Assembly (NCBI GenBank): GCA_034189035.1
Contig: JAXHVA010000175.1
Location: 1-6,649 of the forward strand
DNA from: JAUXFK01 sp034189035
GTDB lineage: Bacteria; Desulfobacterota; UBA8473
Direction of reading: 5' to 3'
Length of the DNA: 6,649 nucleotides
In this document: piece after piece, positions 1 to 5,544 of the stretch
Layout of the letters: each line of letters opens with the position of its first letter
Numbering within the stretch: position 1 is the stretch's first letter
Notes under the pieces: generated by a model
The model's input: the letters and a program-made list of their open reading frames with translations, nothing else
Told to the model about the DNA's origin: nothing
Database searches by the model: none
Position numbers and translations under genes: made by a program

Positions 1-544
1 TTGCCTCTTCCTCAGCTTCTAAAAGTTTGCTGGAGAGAATTTGAATATGTCTTTTGGATTCTCCTAAGAGTTTTTGAGCCTGTTTTCTCTCAGTAAGGTC
101 GACAAAAGACGCCATTCTGCCGATGAGATTGCCTTTCATATCATTGATATTTGATACAGAGACCAGAACAGGAAACTCTCCGCCATCAATACGTCGGGCA
201 TTAAACTCTTGAGTATTTCCTTGTTGTTTATCAATAATCCATATCACATCGGTGAGTCTTTTTATCCTGTTTTGATCGAAGAGGCCTGCTGCATCATCGT
301 TCAAAGCCTGATCCTTGTTCTGATATCCAAACATCCTGATAAAAGAAGGATTGACATACTTTATCTTCTCTTTGAGGTCTGTTATAATGATGGCATTAAT
401 GGAGGATTCTAATGCATGATATACGATGCTCAGGAGTTCTTCAGGTTCATTTCGTTGGACTTTTAACCTTTCTGAATTGGTTGTCTTCTGACTCATTTCC
501 CTTAGGGTTTCTAATACTCGTTTTCTTCTCGATTCATCATCCAT
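1..544 (-). CDS. PAS-domain sensor histidine kinase, N-terminal part (runs off left edge)
   Basis: An open frame reads leftward from an ATG at 544 to the window edge (181 codons, no stop). An in-frame TGA lies shortly upstream and no other ATG intervenes. A GAGG lies 8 nt before the ATG, so the start is well supported. Residues 1-40 are a charged, probably helical leader. Residues about 41-155 form a PAS domain, with the typical pattern AIIITDLKEKIKYVNPSF, then MFGY, a core ending GEFPVLVSVS, and the closing FVDLTERKQAQ. Residues 156-181 are a helical linker, ILSSKLLEAEEEA. In known proteins this kind of linker leads into the HisKA_3 (NarL-type) phosphoacceptor helix, so a NarL/NreB-type kinase is inferred, but the catalytic part lies outside the window. 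No membrane segment is visible, so it is probably cytoplasmic, sensing a ligand or redox signal through PAS. The PAS assignment is secure; a diguanylate cyclase or other output domain cannot be excluded. Confidence 0.85.
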   Translation of the reverse strand, partial: MDDESRRKRVLETLREMSQKTTNSERLKVQRNEPEELLSIVYHALESSINAIIITDLKEKIKYVNPSFIRMFGYQNKDQALNDDAAGLFDQNRIKRLTDVIWIIDKQQGNTQEFNARRIDGGEFPVLVSVSNINDMKGNLIGRMASFVDLTERKQAQKLLGESKRHIQILSSKLLEAEEEA

Positions 545-703
545 TTCCTTTACCTCATAGAATGGTCATGTAGTCTATTCCCATTAGCATGGGATCCACA
601 TGTTATGAATTCACTTTCTAACTCATTTGAATCGGAAAGACAATACATAAAGATCTTTTTTTTACGGAAACAGGCTATAATTCATTGAGTTATATATATA
701 ACG
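545..703. other. Intergenic stretch between the kinase and the decayed pair, with two palindromes
   Basis: No gene is seen here. Two small dyads stand out. TCCCAT-TAGC-ATGGGA (579-594) lies about 35-50 nt upstream of the kinase start and could be an operator for it. GTTATATATATAAC (689-702) is a perfect 14-bp palindrome of almost pure AT. A perfect TATAAT (676-681, plus strand) precedes the second palindrome and could be the old -10 box of the decayed genes downstream, but no convincing -35 box sits at the right distance. All of this is suggestive only. Confidence 0.3.
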
Positions 704-1033
704 GAGTTCCCCAAATGGGCCAAAAGTGATGATCAGTTTGAATATATACGTTTTCAGCTGGTTCTTTTTAATACAAATATTTCATTCGTAAACCCGTATG
801 AATTTTCTTGTCTTCTTCCACAGGTGTATTTAGGCAGTATATTCTTCCACTTCATCGACAGCCGTCATCGCAACAGCAATCATATTGATGACTTGGCTAT
901 TGCATTTCGGGGGACAATACAAGAACCTTATAAATCGTATTGAGCGTATTGATCCCTATTTTATTCATTGGCCAAGTTGCGGCATGATCTTTCTCAGGCT
1001 TTTTCAGACTGCATTCAAGGAGGAGGGTATTGA
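704..1033 (+). pseudogene. Remnant of a small DUF5752-like protein gene
   Basis: A protein-like sequence can be followed in three pieces. Frame A runs from about 704 to 910, including PQVYLGSIFFHFIDSRHRN and DDLAIAF. Frame B covers about 912-966 and gives NLINRIERIDPYF. Frame A resumes at 968-1033 and gives LAKLRHDLSQAFSDCIQGGG followed by TGA at 1031-1033. Read without switching frame, a stop appears at 941-943, so two small indels have broken the gene. The pattern 'GSI-FHFID-R', then 'R-IDPYF-L-LR--L' matches my recollection of the DUF5752 family. These are short proteins of unknown biochemical role that are often encoded beside trehalose-synthase or other glycosyltransferase genes. The next remnant being exactly such a gene supports this. 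No start codon with a ribosome site was found. The family name is from memory; that the stretch is a decayed coding region is better supported than the name. Confidence 0.55.
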
Positions 1034-1056
1034 AAGAAAAGAGCATTCTCTAAAAG

Positions 1057-1721
1057 TACGATAAAGTCGCCGGACGGGACGTTGTGGAGCATTTATGTCA
1101 ACTCATAAAACCCCTCAAAGGATTGCGTGTAGTTCATGTAAACCCAACTCGAATCGGAGGGGGGCGTTGCGGAGATTTTGAAAAAGATGGTCCCTCTCAT
1201 GCAAGAGCTGGATATTGATACCAAATGGGAGGTTATTAACAGGAGATTCCACATTCTACCAATGCAAAAAAATTGTCCACAAAGCTATTCATGGAAATCG
1301 AGTAGTAATACATGAAAATCGCCTTAAGATTCATGAAGAGATCAACCAACAGGCAGCAGAGGCTTTTCGAGATATACTGAAGGATACGGATATTGTTTTT
1401 ATTTATGATGCCGCGCCAGCCGCAATAATTAATGATTAATCATAAGGGGAAATGGGTTTGGCGCTATATGGATGCAAGTCCTCCCTTTAGAGCTGTTTGA
1501 CGGTACCTGAGGAATTATATTTCTCTTTATGATGCAAGTGTATTCTCTATTGCAAATTTTTTCGGCGACTGCCCCATCCTGCGTATCTCATTACACCCAG
1601 TATTGACCCATTGCATGAAAAGAACGTTGAATTGGACAAAACCGAGATCGATGAGGTCTGTTCTCGTTTCAAGATAGACAAAAAAACATCGCAAGACAAT
1701 TTAGAAAATACCTCGCGCTGA
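1057..1721 (+). pseudogene. treT: Decayed and truncated trehalose synthase (TreT-like GT4 glycosyltransferase)
   Basis: The N-terminal half of a TreT-type enzyme (nucleotide-sugar plus glucose to trehalose) is readable in five frame-switched pieces. They are: 1057-1162 (KPLKGLRVVHVNPTRIGGG); 1163-1240 (VAEILKKMVPLMQELDIDTK, then WEVI); 1242-1439 (GDSTFYQCKKIVHKAIHGN ... DTDIVFIYDAAPAAII); 1441-1562 (KWVWRYMDASPPFRAV-stop-RYLRNY ... DASVFSIANF); 1563-1721 (LPHPAYLITPSIDPLHEKN). Visible lesions are an apparent extra G in the G-run at 1159-1164, an extra base near 1241, a frame break with stop at 1437-1439, a TGA at 1498-1500 where the family has Trp, and a frame break near 1562. About 220 residues are covered against roughly 400 in the family. 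The whole C-terminal GT-B half, with the donor-binding motif, is missing. Identification rests on the ordered motifs GGGVAEIL, VFIYDAAPAA, WRYMDASPP and PSIDPLHEKN. It is certainly non-functional. Confidence 0.8.
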
Positions 1722-1825
1722 TCTTTGCCCTTTTGCACGGCACTCAGGAAAGAATTACATTGGACTGACACTCCTTGGAAGAGATGAAGCGACTCTTTCA
1801 AAAAGCCAGCTTGCTATAATCGATT
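1722..1825. other. Short non-coding gap after the treT remnant
   Basis: The stretch lies between the end of the treT remnant and the convergent STAS gene. Plus-strand frames are partly open (for example ALIFALLHGTQERITLD from about 1717 and SLEEMKRLFQKASL further on), but I cannot match either to the missing C-terminal half of TreT or to any other family. No clear hairpin plus T-run terminator is visible for either converging unit. Confidence 0.4.
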
Positions 1826-2122
1826 TTACTTCCAGTTAATGCAATGAAGGCCCTGTGCTTTCAACAACTTCATGGATTCCTCGTCAAGCCCGATCACCTT
1901 TGGGTCAATTGCTTTGCTCCGCAGGTATTTCATAACAACAATCATCATTGCCATTGCCGAAGAATCCACTTTCCTTACGTTCTCAAAATGAAATTCGACT
2001 GATCTTATACCCGGTCTTATCTTTTGCATAACCTCACCCCTAACATGAAGAACGTTCCTTCTATTGATCTCTCCGAGCAGATATATCTTGGTCAACTTAC
2101 CTTCATGAATTACTTTCATCAT
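1826..2122 (-). CDS. Small STAS-domain protein (anti-sigma factor antagonist / MlaB-like)
   Basis: A single STAS domain fills all 98 residues. The fold pattern is visible: strand KLTKIYLLGEINRRN (residues 9-23), strand SVEFHFENV (41-49), then the signature KVDSSAMAMMI (51-61). In this signature D53-S54-S55 occupies the site that is phosphorylated in SpoIIAA-type antagonists. A helix MKYLRSKA and a strand PKVIGL follow. Known STAS proteins of this size act in the cytoplasm, either in partner-switching with an anti-sigma kinase or as the MlaB-type subunit of a lipid-transport ABC system. Neither partner is in view, so the role is open. The start is the first of two adjacent ATGs; a GGGGGA lies about 7 nt upstream. 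It lies 62 nt downstream of the slyD-like gene on the same strand, probably in one transcript. The retained Ser suggests a regulatable protein. Confidence 0.85.
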   Translation of the reverse strand: MMKVIHEGKLTKIYLLGEINRRNVLHVRGEVMQKIRPGIRSVEFHFENVRKVDSSAMAMMIVVMKYLRSKAIDPKVIGLDEESMKLLKAQGLHCINWK

Positions 2123-2184
2123 TTTTGATTCCCCCCGGCTGACCCTGATTTATGTTTTTATTGATGATCGCAAAACAATATTTT

Positions 2185-2613
2185 CTAAATGACCTCAATC
2201 ATCTCAATATCAAAAACTAATGTGCAGCCTGCCAGGGGATGGTTCATGTCGAAGACTATTTTTTTCCCCGAAACATCTGCAACAATTACATCAATCTCTT
2301 TTCCATCCGGGGCATTGATCCTGATTTTTTGACCAATAGTCAAAAGAACATCATCGGCGAATTCTGACTTATCCATCTGAAGTAAAAGTTCTTCACGTCT
2401 GAGGCCGAATCCATCCCCCGGTGGTATGGTTATTGTTTTTTTCTCGCCCTCTTTCATGCCGACAACCCCTTTTTCTAAACCAGGGATAATATCTCCTGTT
2501 CCAATCTCAAACTCAACAGGGTGTTTATCTTTGGAGGTATGAAAAATGGTATTATCCTCTAATTTGCCAGTATAATGTACTTTTACTCTGTCGCCAATTT
2601 TTGCTTTCTTCAT
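2185..2613 (-). CDS. slyD: SlyD-like FKBP-type peptidyl-prolyl cis-trans isomerase
   Basis: This 142-residue protein has the SlyD layout. FKBP half one is residues 1-69 (KIGDRVKVHYTGKLEDNTIF, then GTGDIIPGLEKGVVGMKEGE and IPPGDGFG). The insert-in-flap chaperone domain spans about 70-120, and FKBP half two is 121-142 (FDMNHPLAGCTLVFDIEMIEV). The family isomerises Xaa-Pro bonds and holds unfolded chains in the cytoplasm. Unlike E. coli SlyD it has no His/Cys-rich metal-binding tail and ends right after the FKBP fold, as many short bacterial SlyD proteins do. Two positions differ from what I expect. The residue after Phe24 is His25, where the family usually has the active-site Asp (F-D-S), and the usual Lys of NHPLAGK is Cys130. 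The start ATG is preceded by GGGAGGG at about 5 nt, a strong ribosome site. The STAS gene follows on the same strand. The MITE-like element begins about 47 nt upstream of the start, so the promoter must lie in that gap or in the element. Confidence 0.9.
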   Translation of the reverse strand: MKKAKIGDRVKVHYTGKLEDNTIFHTSKDKHPVEFEIGTGDIIPGLEKGVVGMKEGEKKTITIPPGDGFGLRREELLLQMDKSEFADDVLLTIGQKIRINAPDGKEIDVIVADVSGKKIVFDMNHPLAGCTLVFDIEMIEVI

Positions 2614-2660
2614 TGTGCCCTCCCATTTTCATTTTTGTGGGTGAGATATCCATATTATTG

Positions 2661-2793
2661 AGTGTCCATCCATAAATAAGGTCATTTGTCTGGTCTTCAA
2701 CCCTACATATGTCCCTTATTTGCAATTAGGGCATATGATCCGCCACCACATATTGTGGTAGAGGACATATGCCCTAATTTTCAGATGAACACT
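2661..2793. mobile_element. MITE-like element with 30-bp imperfect terminal inverted repeats
   Basis: The left end (2661-2690) starts AGTGTCCATC. The reverse complement of the right end (2764-2793) starts AGTGTTCATC. I count 23 of 30 positions identical between the ends. The element is 133 bp, has no reading frame of note and is strongly self-complementary, as expected of a non-autonomous insertion-sequence derivative. No clear target-site duplication is visible; the flanks are both AT-rich (ATATTATTG and ATTTAATATT). The parent insertion sequence is not in the window and I do not assign a family. It sits just upstream of the slyD-like gene. Confidence 0.55.
2706..2779. repeat. Nested inverted repeats: one arm can pair to its left or its right
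   Basis: The arm AATTAGGGCATATG (2724-2737) is a perfect 14-bp inverted match to 2766-2779 (CATATGCCCTAATT). Between these arms a second stem forms around CCACA-TAT-TGTGG (2746-2758), giving a long hairpin. The same central arm also pairs, with two irregular positions, to 2706-2720 (CATATGTCCCTTATT) across a 3-nt TGC loop. A fourth, weaker copy of the motif lies in the left terminal repeat (2675-2690). The copies alternate in orientation: plus, minus, plus, minus. All lie inside the MITE-like element. Confidence 0.8.
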
Positions 2794-2824
2794 ATTTAAT
2801 ATTCAATATACAAGAATCATTTGT

Positions 2825-2846
2825 AAATACAGGGAATCCTGTATTT
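2825..2846. repeat. Perfect 9-bp hairpin
   Basis: AAATACAGG and CCTGTATTT flank a 4-nt GAAT loop without mismatch. No T-run follows on either strand, so it is not a standard intrinsic terminator. It lies outside the MITE-like element, about 210 bp upstream of the slyD-like start and just downstream of the 44-aa reading frame. It could be a dimeric-repressor operator or an RNA structure; nothing here decides between them. Confidence 0.5.
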
Positions 2847-2883
2847 GAAGGTACTATCAAATGTAGAGTCGTTCACGAGTTTC

Positions 2884-3018
2884 TTATTCTTGCATGAACA
2901 GATCAATCTCCGTATTCAAACGCTTTGTCAAATGACCAACCTGTGTCGCAATGTTGCAAAAAATACGCATACCAGGATGAAGTAAATCATTGTTCATGGT
3001 ACACAATCCATTATTCAT
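2884..3018 (-). CDS. Possible small protein, 44 aa, unrecognised
   Basis: An ATG-to-TAA frame of 44 codons includes LHPGMRIFCNIATQVGHLTK and then RLNTEIDLFMQE. The second half reads like an amphipathic helix with a charged end. That composition is more protein-like than random AT-rich sequence, though this is only an impression. An in-frame TGA lies upstream, so the frame cannot extend further. No good ribosome site precedes either the ATG at 3018 or the second in-frame ATG seven codons later. It may be a real small protein, or the tail of a lost gene. I do not recognise a family. Confidence 0.3.
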   Translation of the reverse strand: MNNGLCTMNNDLLHPGMRIFCNIATQVGHLTKRLNTEIDLFMQE

Positions 3019-3293
3019 GATTGAGGAGTAACAAATTCACAAATTCAAGGTATCTCGTTTCCTTCAACCTTAAACGTTGAACGGAGAAATCCCAACCACT
3101 CAATTGAATATCATTATATCCATGGGGAATACTTTTTAATTTACATTTAGTTAGTACATGGTTTCCTCACCGCACAAACACTGTCGAGATCGGATGTTCT
3201 AAAATACCTTCAGGCTAAATATATTATCATTTTCTATTGAATACAGGATATCATCTATTTAATAAATCGAGAAAGTCGGTCATTATTTAAAGA
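3019..3293. other. AT-rich stretch without recognisable features
   Basis: I see no gene, RNA or convincing repeat here. The sequence is AT-rich, frames are closed often, and only short incidental palindromes are present. Confidence 0.5.
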
Positions 3294-3461
3294 TTATTTA
3301 ATCTTCTTTGGAGTCAACAGGGCGATTTCCTCAAAAACGTTGGCGCCAATGAGCTCATGGATGGGAGAAGAGCATTTCAGAAATACAAAATTGAATATAA
3401 AATATAAAGACATACGTAAAAACAAAGAAGCATGAAAATATTGCAAGCCATGCGGTTTCAT
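3294..3461 (-). CDS. Possible small protein, 55 aa, unrecognised
   Basis: The frame begins MKPHGLQYFHASLF, continues through a hydrophobic aromatic stretch (MSLYFIFNFVFL, residues 17-28) and ends in CSSPIHELIGANVFEEIALL followed by TPKKIK-stop. Residues 31-55 look like ordinary soluble protein, while 7-28 could be a membrane segment. The upstream sequence CGGCAGAA is not a good ribosome site. The frame lies about 55 bp upstream of, and divergent from, the secretin gene. It may be a small inner-membrane protein, a gene fragment, or part of a dispersed repeat that happens to be open. A perfect 10-bp palindrome, TTGGCGCCAA (3340-3349), falls within it. No family is claimed. Confidence 0.3.
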   Translation of the reverse strand: MKPHGLQYFHASLFLRMSLYFIFNFVFLKCSSPIHELIGANVFEEIALLTPKKIK

Positions 3462-4083
3462 TTCTGCCGAAGTTCGAGCCCTGCACCTGATCGGTGTTGA
3501 TCGTTGGGATAGTGTATGATAGAACGGATAAAAAAGCTCCTGTTTCTGACCCTTACCTTTATCATTGGTTGGTTTTTTCTCTCTCCTGTCCAGAATATTC
3601 CGGGTTATGAAGAAGAGGGCCGCAAGTCGAATGGGAACAAGATGGTCACGATGGACTTCGATAATGTTGATATAAAAGTAATAGCAAGGTATATAAGCGA
3701 ACTTACCGACAAGAACTTTATCGTGGATGACAATGTAAGAGGCAGGGGTACAATTTTTTGTCCCACAAAGATCCCTGTCGATGAAGCCCTGAAGGTCTTT
3801 GAGTCTCTATTGGAAGTGAACGGTTACACCAAAGTGGAGGCAGGAAATTCATTAAAGATCATACGATTACGACATGCAAAAACGAAAGCCGTAAAGGCCC
3901 GAATCGGCAAAGACTTTATAACCATTGATAGGGAAGACAAGATCGTTACGCAAGTAGTCCCTTTGAAATATGCTGATGCAAACGAGATAAAAAAACTTTT
4001 CAGACCCCTGGTTTCGAGGAGAAGTCACATAGGAGCGTATCCTGCCACCAATACCCTTATATGTCTCGAACATCCACCGTCTC

Positions 4084-5493
4084 ATGAAGATCATAGAGGA
4101 GATCGATGTGGCCGGTTCAATGGCAATGACAAAGGTAATACAGTTGGAATATGCATCGGCTGAGATCTTGTCAGGGGAATTGTTTCCATTATTTGATTCG
4201 AAGGAGAGACGAAGAAAAACCAGAAGAAGGCGTCGAAGAAAGATTAACGTTACTACTGACCTCCCTGTAAAGATTATTCCTGACAAGAGAACGAATACGG
4301 TTGTTATATTGGCAAACTCGCATGTTGTAAATGAGATTACAGATCTGATAAAAAAGTTGGATAGACCGATATCGAGGAGCAAGAGCAAAATCCATGTATA
4401 TTATTTGGAAAATGCCTCTTCAGAGGACTTAGCCAGTGTTCTCTCCAAACTTCCATCAAAAAGAAGGCGGAGGAAAGGAAGGTCGCCTGCACTTGGAAAT
4501 AACGTTATAATCTCTGCTGATGACGCAACAAATTCGCTAATAATTGCGGCGGCGCCCCAGGATTATGCGGTATTGAAAAAGATAATAGAAAAACTTGACA
4601 TCACGAATGAACAAGTGTTGATTTATGCCCTTATCGCGGAAGTTTCCATCAACATGTCAAAAGAATTCGGTATTGAATGGAGAGTTCCAGAACTGCCGGA
4701 TAATGGGGATGTCACACTTTACGACGGTACAAGTCTTCCCTTAGATTCCGAAGGCATGGGAGGTATCGATCAACTGACAACCAACCCCTATAGTGCAATT
4801 CCCTCAGGGCTTTTTCTGGATACTGTAAAAGGAACTATGGAATTTGGCGGGACGGAGTTCTTAAACATAGGTGCCCTGATTCGGGCATTTCAAGCCAACA
4901 GTGAAATAAACGTTCTGTCAACCCCCCATATATTAACCATGGAGAACGAAGAGGCCGAGATAGTCGTCGGAGAAGAGCGCCCTTTTCTCCTCTCTTCCCA
5001 GGCCACAGAGACAGGCGACACCACCAAGACCTTTAAATACAAAGATCTCGGCGTTACTCTCCATATTACTCCTCAGATCAGTCAGGGAGAAATAGTCAAC
5101 CTGGAGATATTTATAGAGATCAAGAACTTTATGGAAGTGATAGAAGTCGGCGCAATCAACACTACGAAAAGACTGGCAAAGACCACTGTACTCGTAGAAG
5201 ATGGTGAAATGATCGTTATAGGAGGCTTGATAAGAGATGATACGAGAAAAGGTCTTTCTCAGGTTCCTTGTTTAGACAATATCCCCATCATGGGATGGTT
5301 CTTCAAAGCATTTTACCAAGGAGATTCAAAGAACAACCTCGTGATCTTTATTACTCCGCATATCATTGAAACCCCAGAAGACCTGAGTAGAATCACAGAG
5401 GATAAAAGAAGCTCAAGAAAAAACAAAAAACCAGTCGAGGAGAAAGGAAAGATCAAAGAGATACACACTTTGGTGGAGAGCAATGGAGACTGA
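4084..5493 (+). CDS. C-terminal open frame of the split secretin (N2-N3-secretin domain)
   Basis: This is the longest continuous coding piece of the split secretin, 469 codons from an internal ATG that is Met in the intact protein. Residues 1-12 finish N1, about 14-96 are N2, and about 103-173 are N3. From about 176 on is the barrel-forming secretin domain. The gate and lip region ends with QVPCLDNIPIMGWFF, close to the family consensus VPxLGxIPxxGxLF but with the Gly replaced by Asp. Arg/Lys-rich tracts occupy the variable loops of N2 (residues 40-53) and N3 (125-133). After the last barrel strand (about 419-428) comes a charged tail (434-469). No signal sequence or good ribosome site precedes this ATG, so on its own it would stay in the cytoplasm and not form a channel. 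It is listed as a piece of the gene above, not as a separate gene. Confidence 0.6.
   Translation: MKIIEEIDVAGSMAMTKVIQLEYASAEILSGELFPLFDSKERRRKTRRRRRRKINVTTDLPVKIIPDKRTNTVVILANSHVVNEITDLIKKLDRPISRSKSKIHVYYLENASSEDLASVLSKLPSKRRRRKGRSPALGNNVIISADDATNSLIIAAAPQDYAVLKKIIEKLDITNEQVLIYALIAEVSINMSKEFGIEWRVPELPDNGDVTLYDGTSLPLDSEGMGGIDQLTTNPYSAIPSGLFLDTVKGTMEFGGTEFLNIGALIRAFQANSEINVLSTPHILTMENEEAEIVVGEERPFLLSSQATETGDTTKTFKYKDLGVTLHITPQISQGEIVNLEIFIEIKNFMEVIEVGAINTTKRLAKTTVLVEDGEMIVIGGLIRDDTRKGLSQVPCLDNIPIMGWFFKAFYQGDSKNNLVIFITPHIIETPEDLSRITEDKRSSRKNKKPVEEKGKIKEIHTLVESNGD
4201..4242 (+). other. Polybasic tract in secretin N2 loop
   Basis: Fourteen residues (KERRRKTRRRRRRK) are almost all Arg or Lys. 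They sit in the variable loop of N2, just before the conserved strand and the TNTVVI motif. A second tract, SKRRRRKGR (4456-4482), sits at the equivalent position in N3. In known GspD proteins these loops are variable and often Gly/Ser-rich, so the basic content is unusual for a periplasmic vestibule. Confidence 0.8.
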
Positions 5494-5544
5494 TGGCAGG
5501 AAGATATGAAGATATTTCATTCGTGAGGGATTTTATAGATTATT

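Larger units (their letters stand above)
3516..5493 (+). pseudogene. gspD: GspD-type secretin gene split by a frameshift in the N1 domain
   Basis: Two overlapping frames together encode one secretin of about 658 residues, normal for GspD, the outer-membrane channel of type II secretion. Frame one starts at ATG 3516 (an in-frame TAG lies just upstream; weak GGGA ribosome site). It gives a signal sequence (residues 1-26), N0 (about 42-118, VTMDFDNVDIKVIARYISEL) and the first part of N1, up to ATNTLI at 4061. The other frame, open from 4033, resumes at 4063 with SNIHRLMKIIEEID and runs to TGA 5491-5493. It covers N2, N3 and the secretin barrel: QVLIYALIAEVSINMSKEFG, VLSTPHILTMENEEAEIVVG, KDLGVTLHITPQI, VIGGLIRDDTRKGLSQVPCL, LVIFITPHII. 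Between NTL and SN the family has six residues where only 7 nt remain, so about 11 nt appear deleted. The unspliced first frame would end at 4163 with an unrelated tail. Everything else is intact, so the lesion is recent or a sequence error. No lipobox is present. No other type II secretion gene is in view. Confidence 0.85.

Noticed and set aside
209..412. 67-codon plus-strand frame
   Set aside because: It is antisense to the PAS domain of the kinase and has no ribosome site or recognisable domain.
1215..1439. 74-codon frame considered as an intact small gene
   Set aside because: Its sequence from about residue 10 on is an internal segment of TreT, continuous with neighbouring pieces in other frames, and its first residues are out-of-phase sequence.
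1547..1801. 84-codon minus-strand frame
   Set aside because: It lies antisense to the treT remnant, whose motifs are recognisable on the plus strand; the minus-strand product has no family features or ribosome site.
2825..2846. Perfect hairpin considered as an intrinsic terminator
   Set aside because: The stem is AT-rich and no U-tract follows on either strand.
3472..3480. GTTCGAGCC, a match to the tRNA T-loop consensus
   Set aside because: The flanking bases do not form the 5-bp T-stem, and no acceptor, D or anticodon arm can be drawn around it.
3867..4395. Minus-strand frames of 173 and 68 codons
   Set aside because: Both are antisense to conserved secretin N1-N2 coding sequence and have no independent support.
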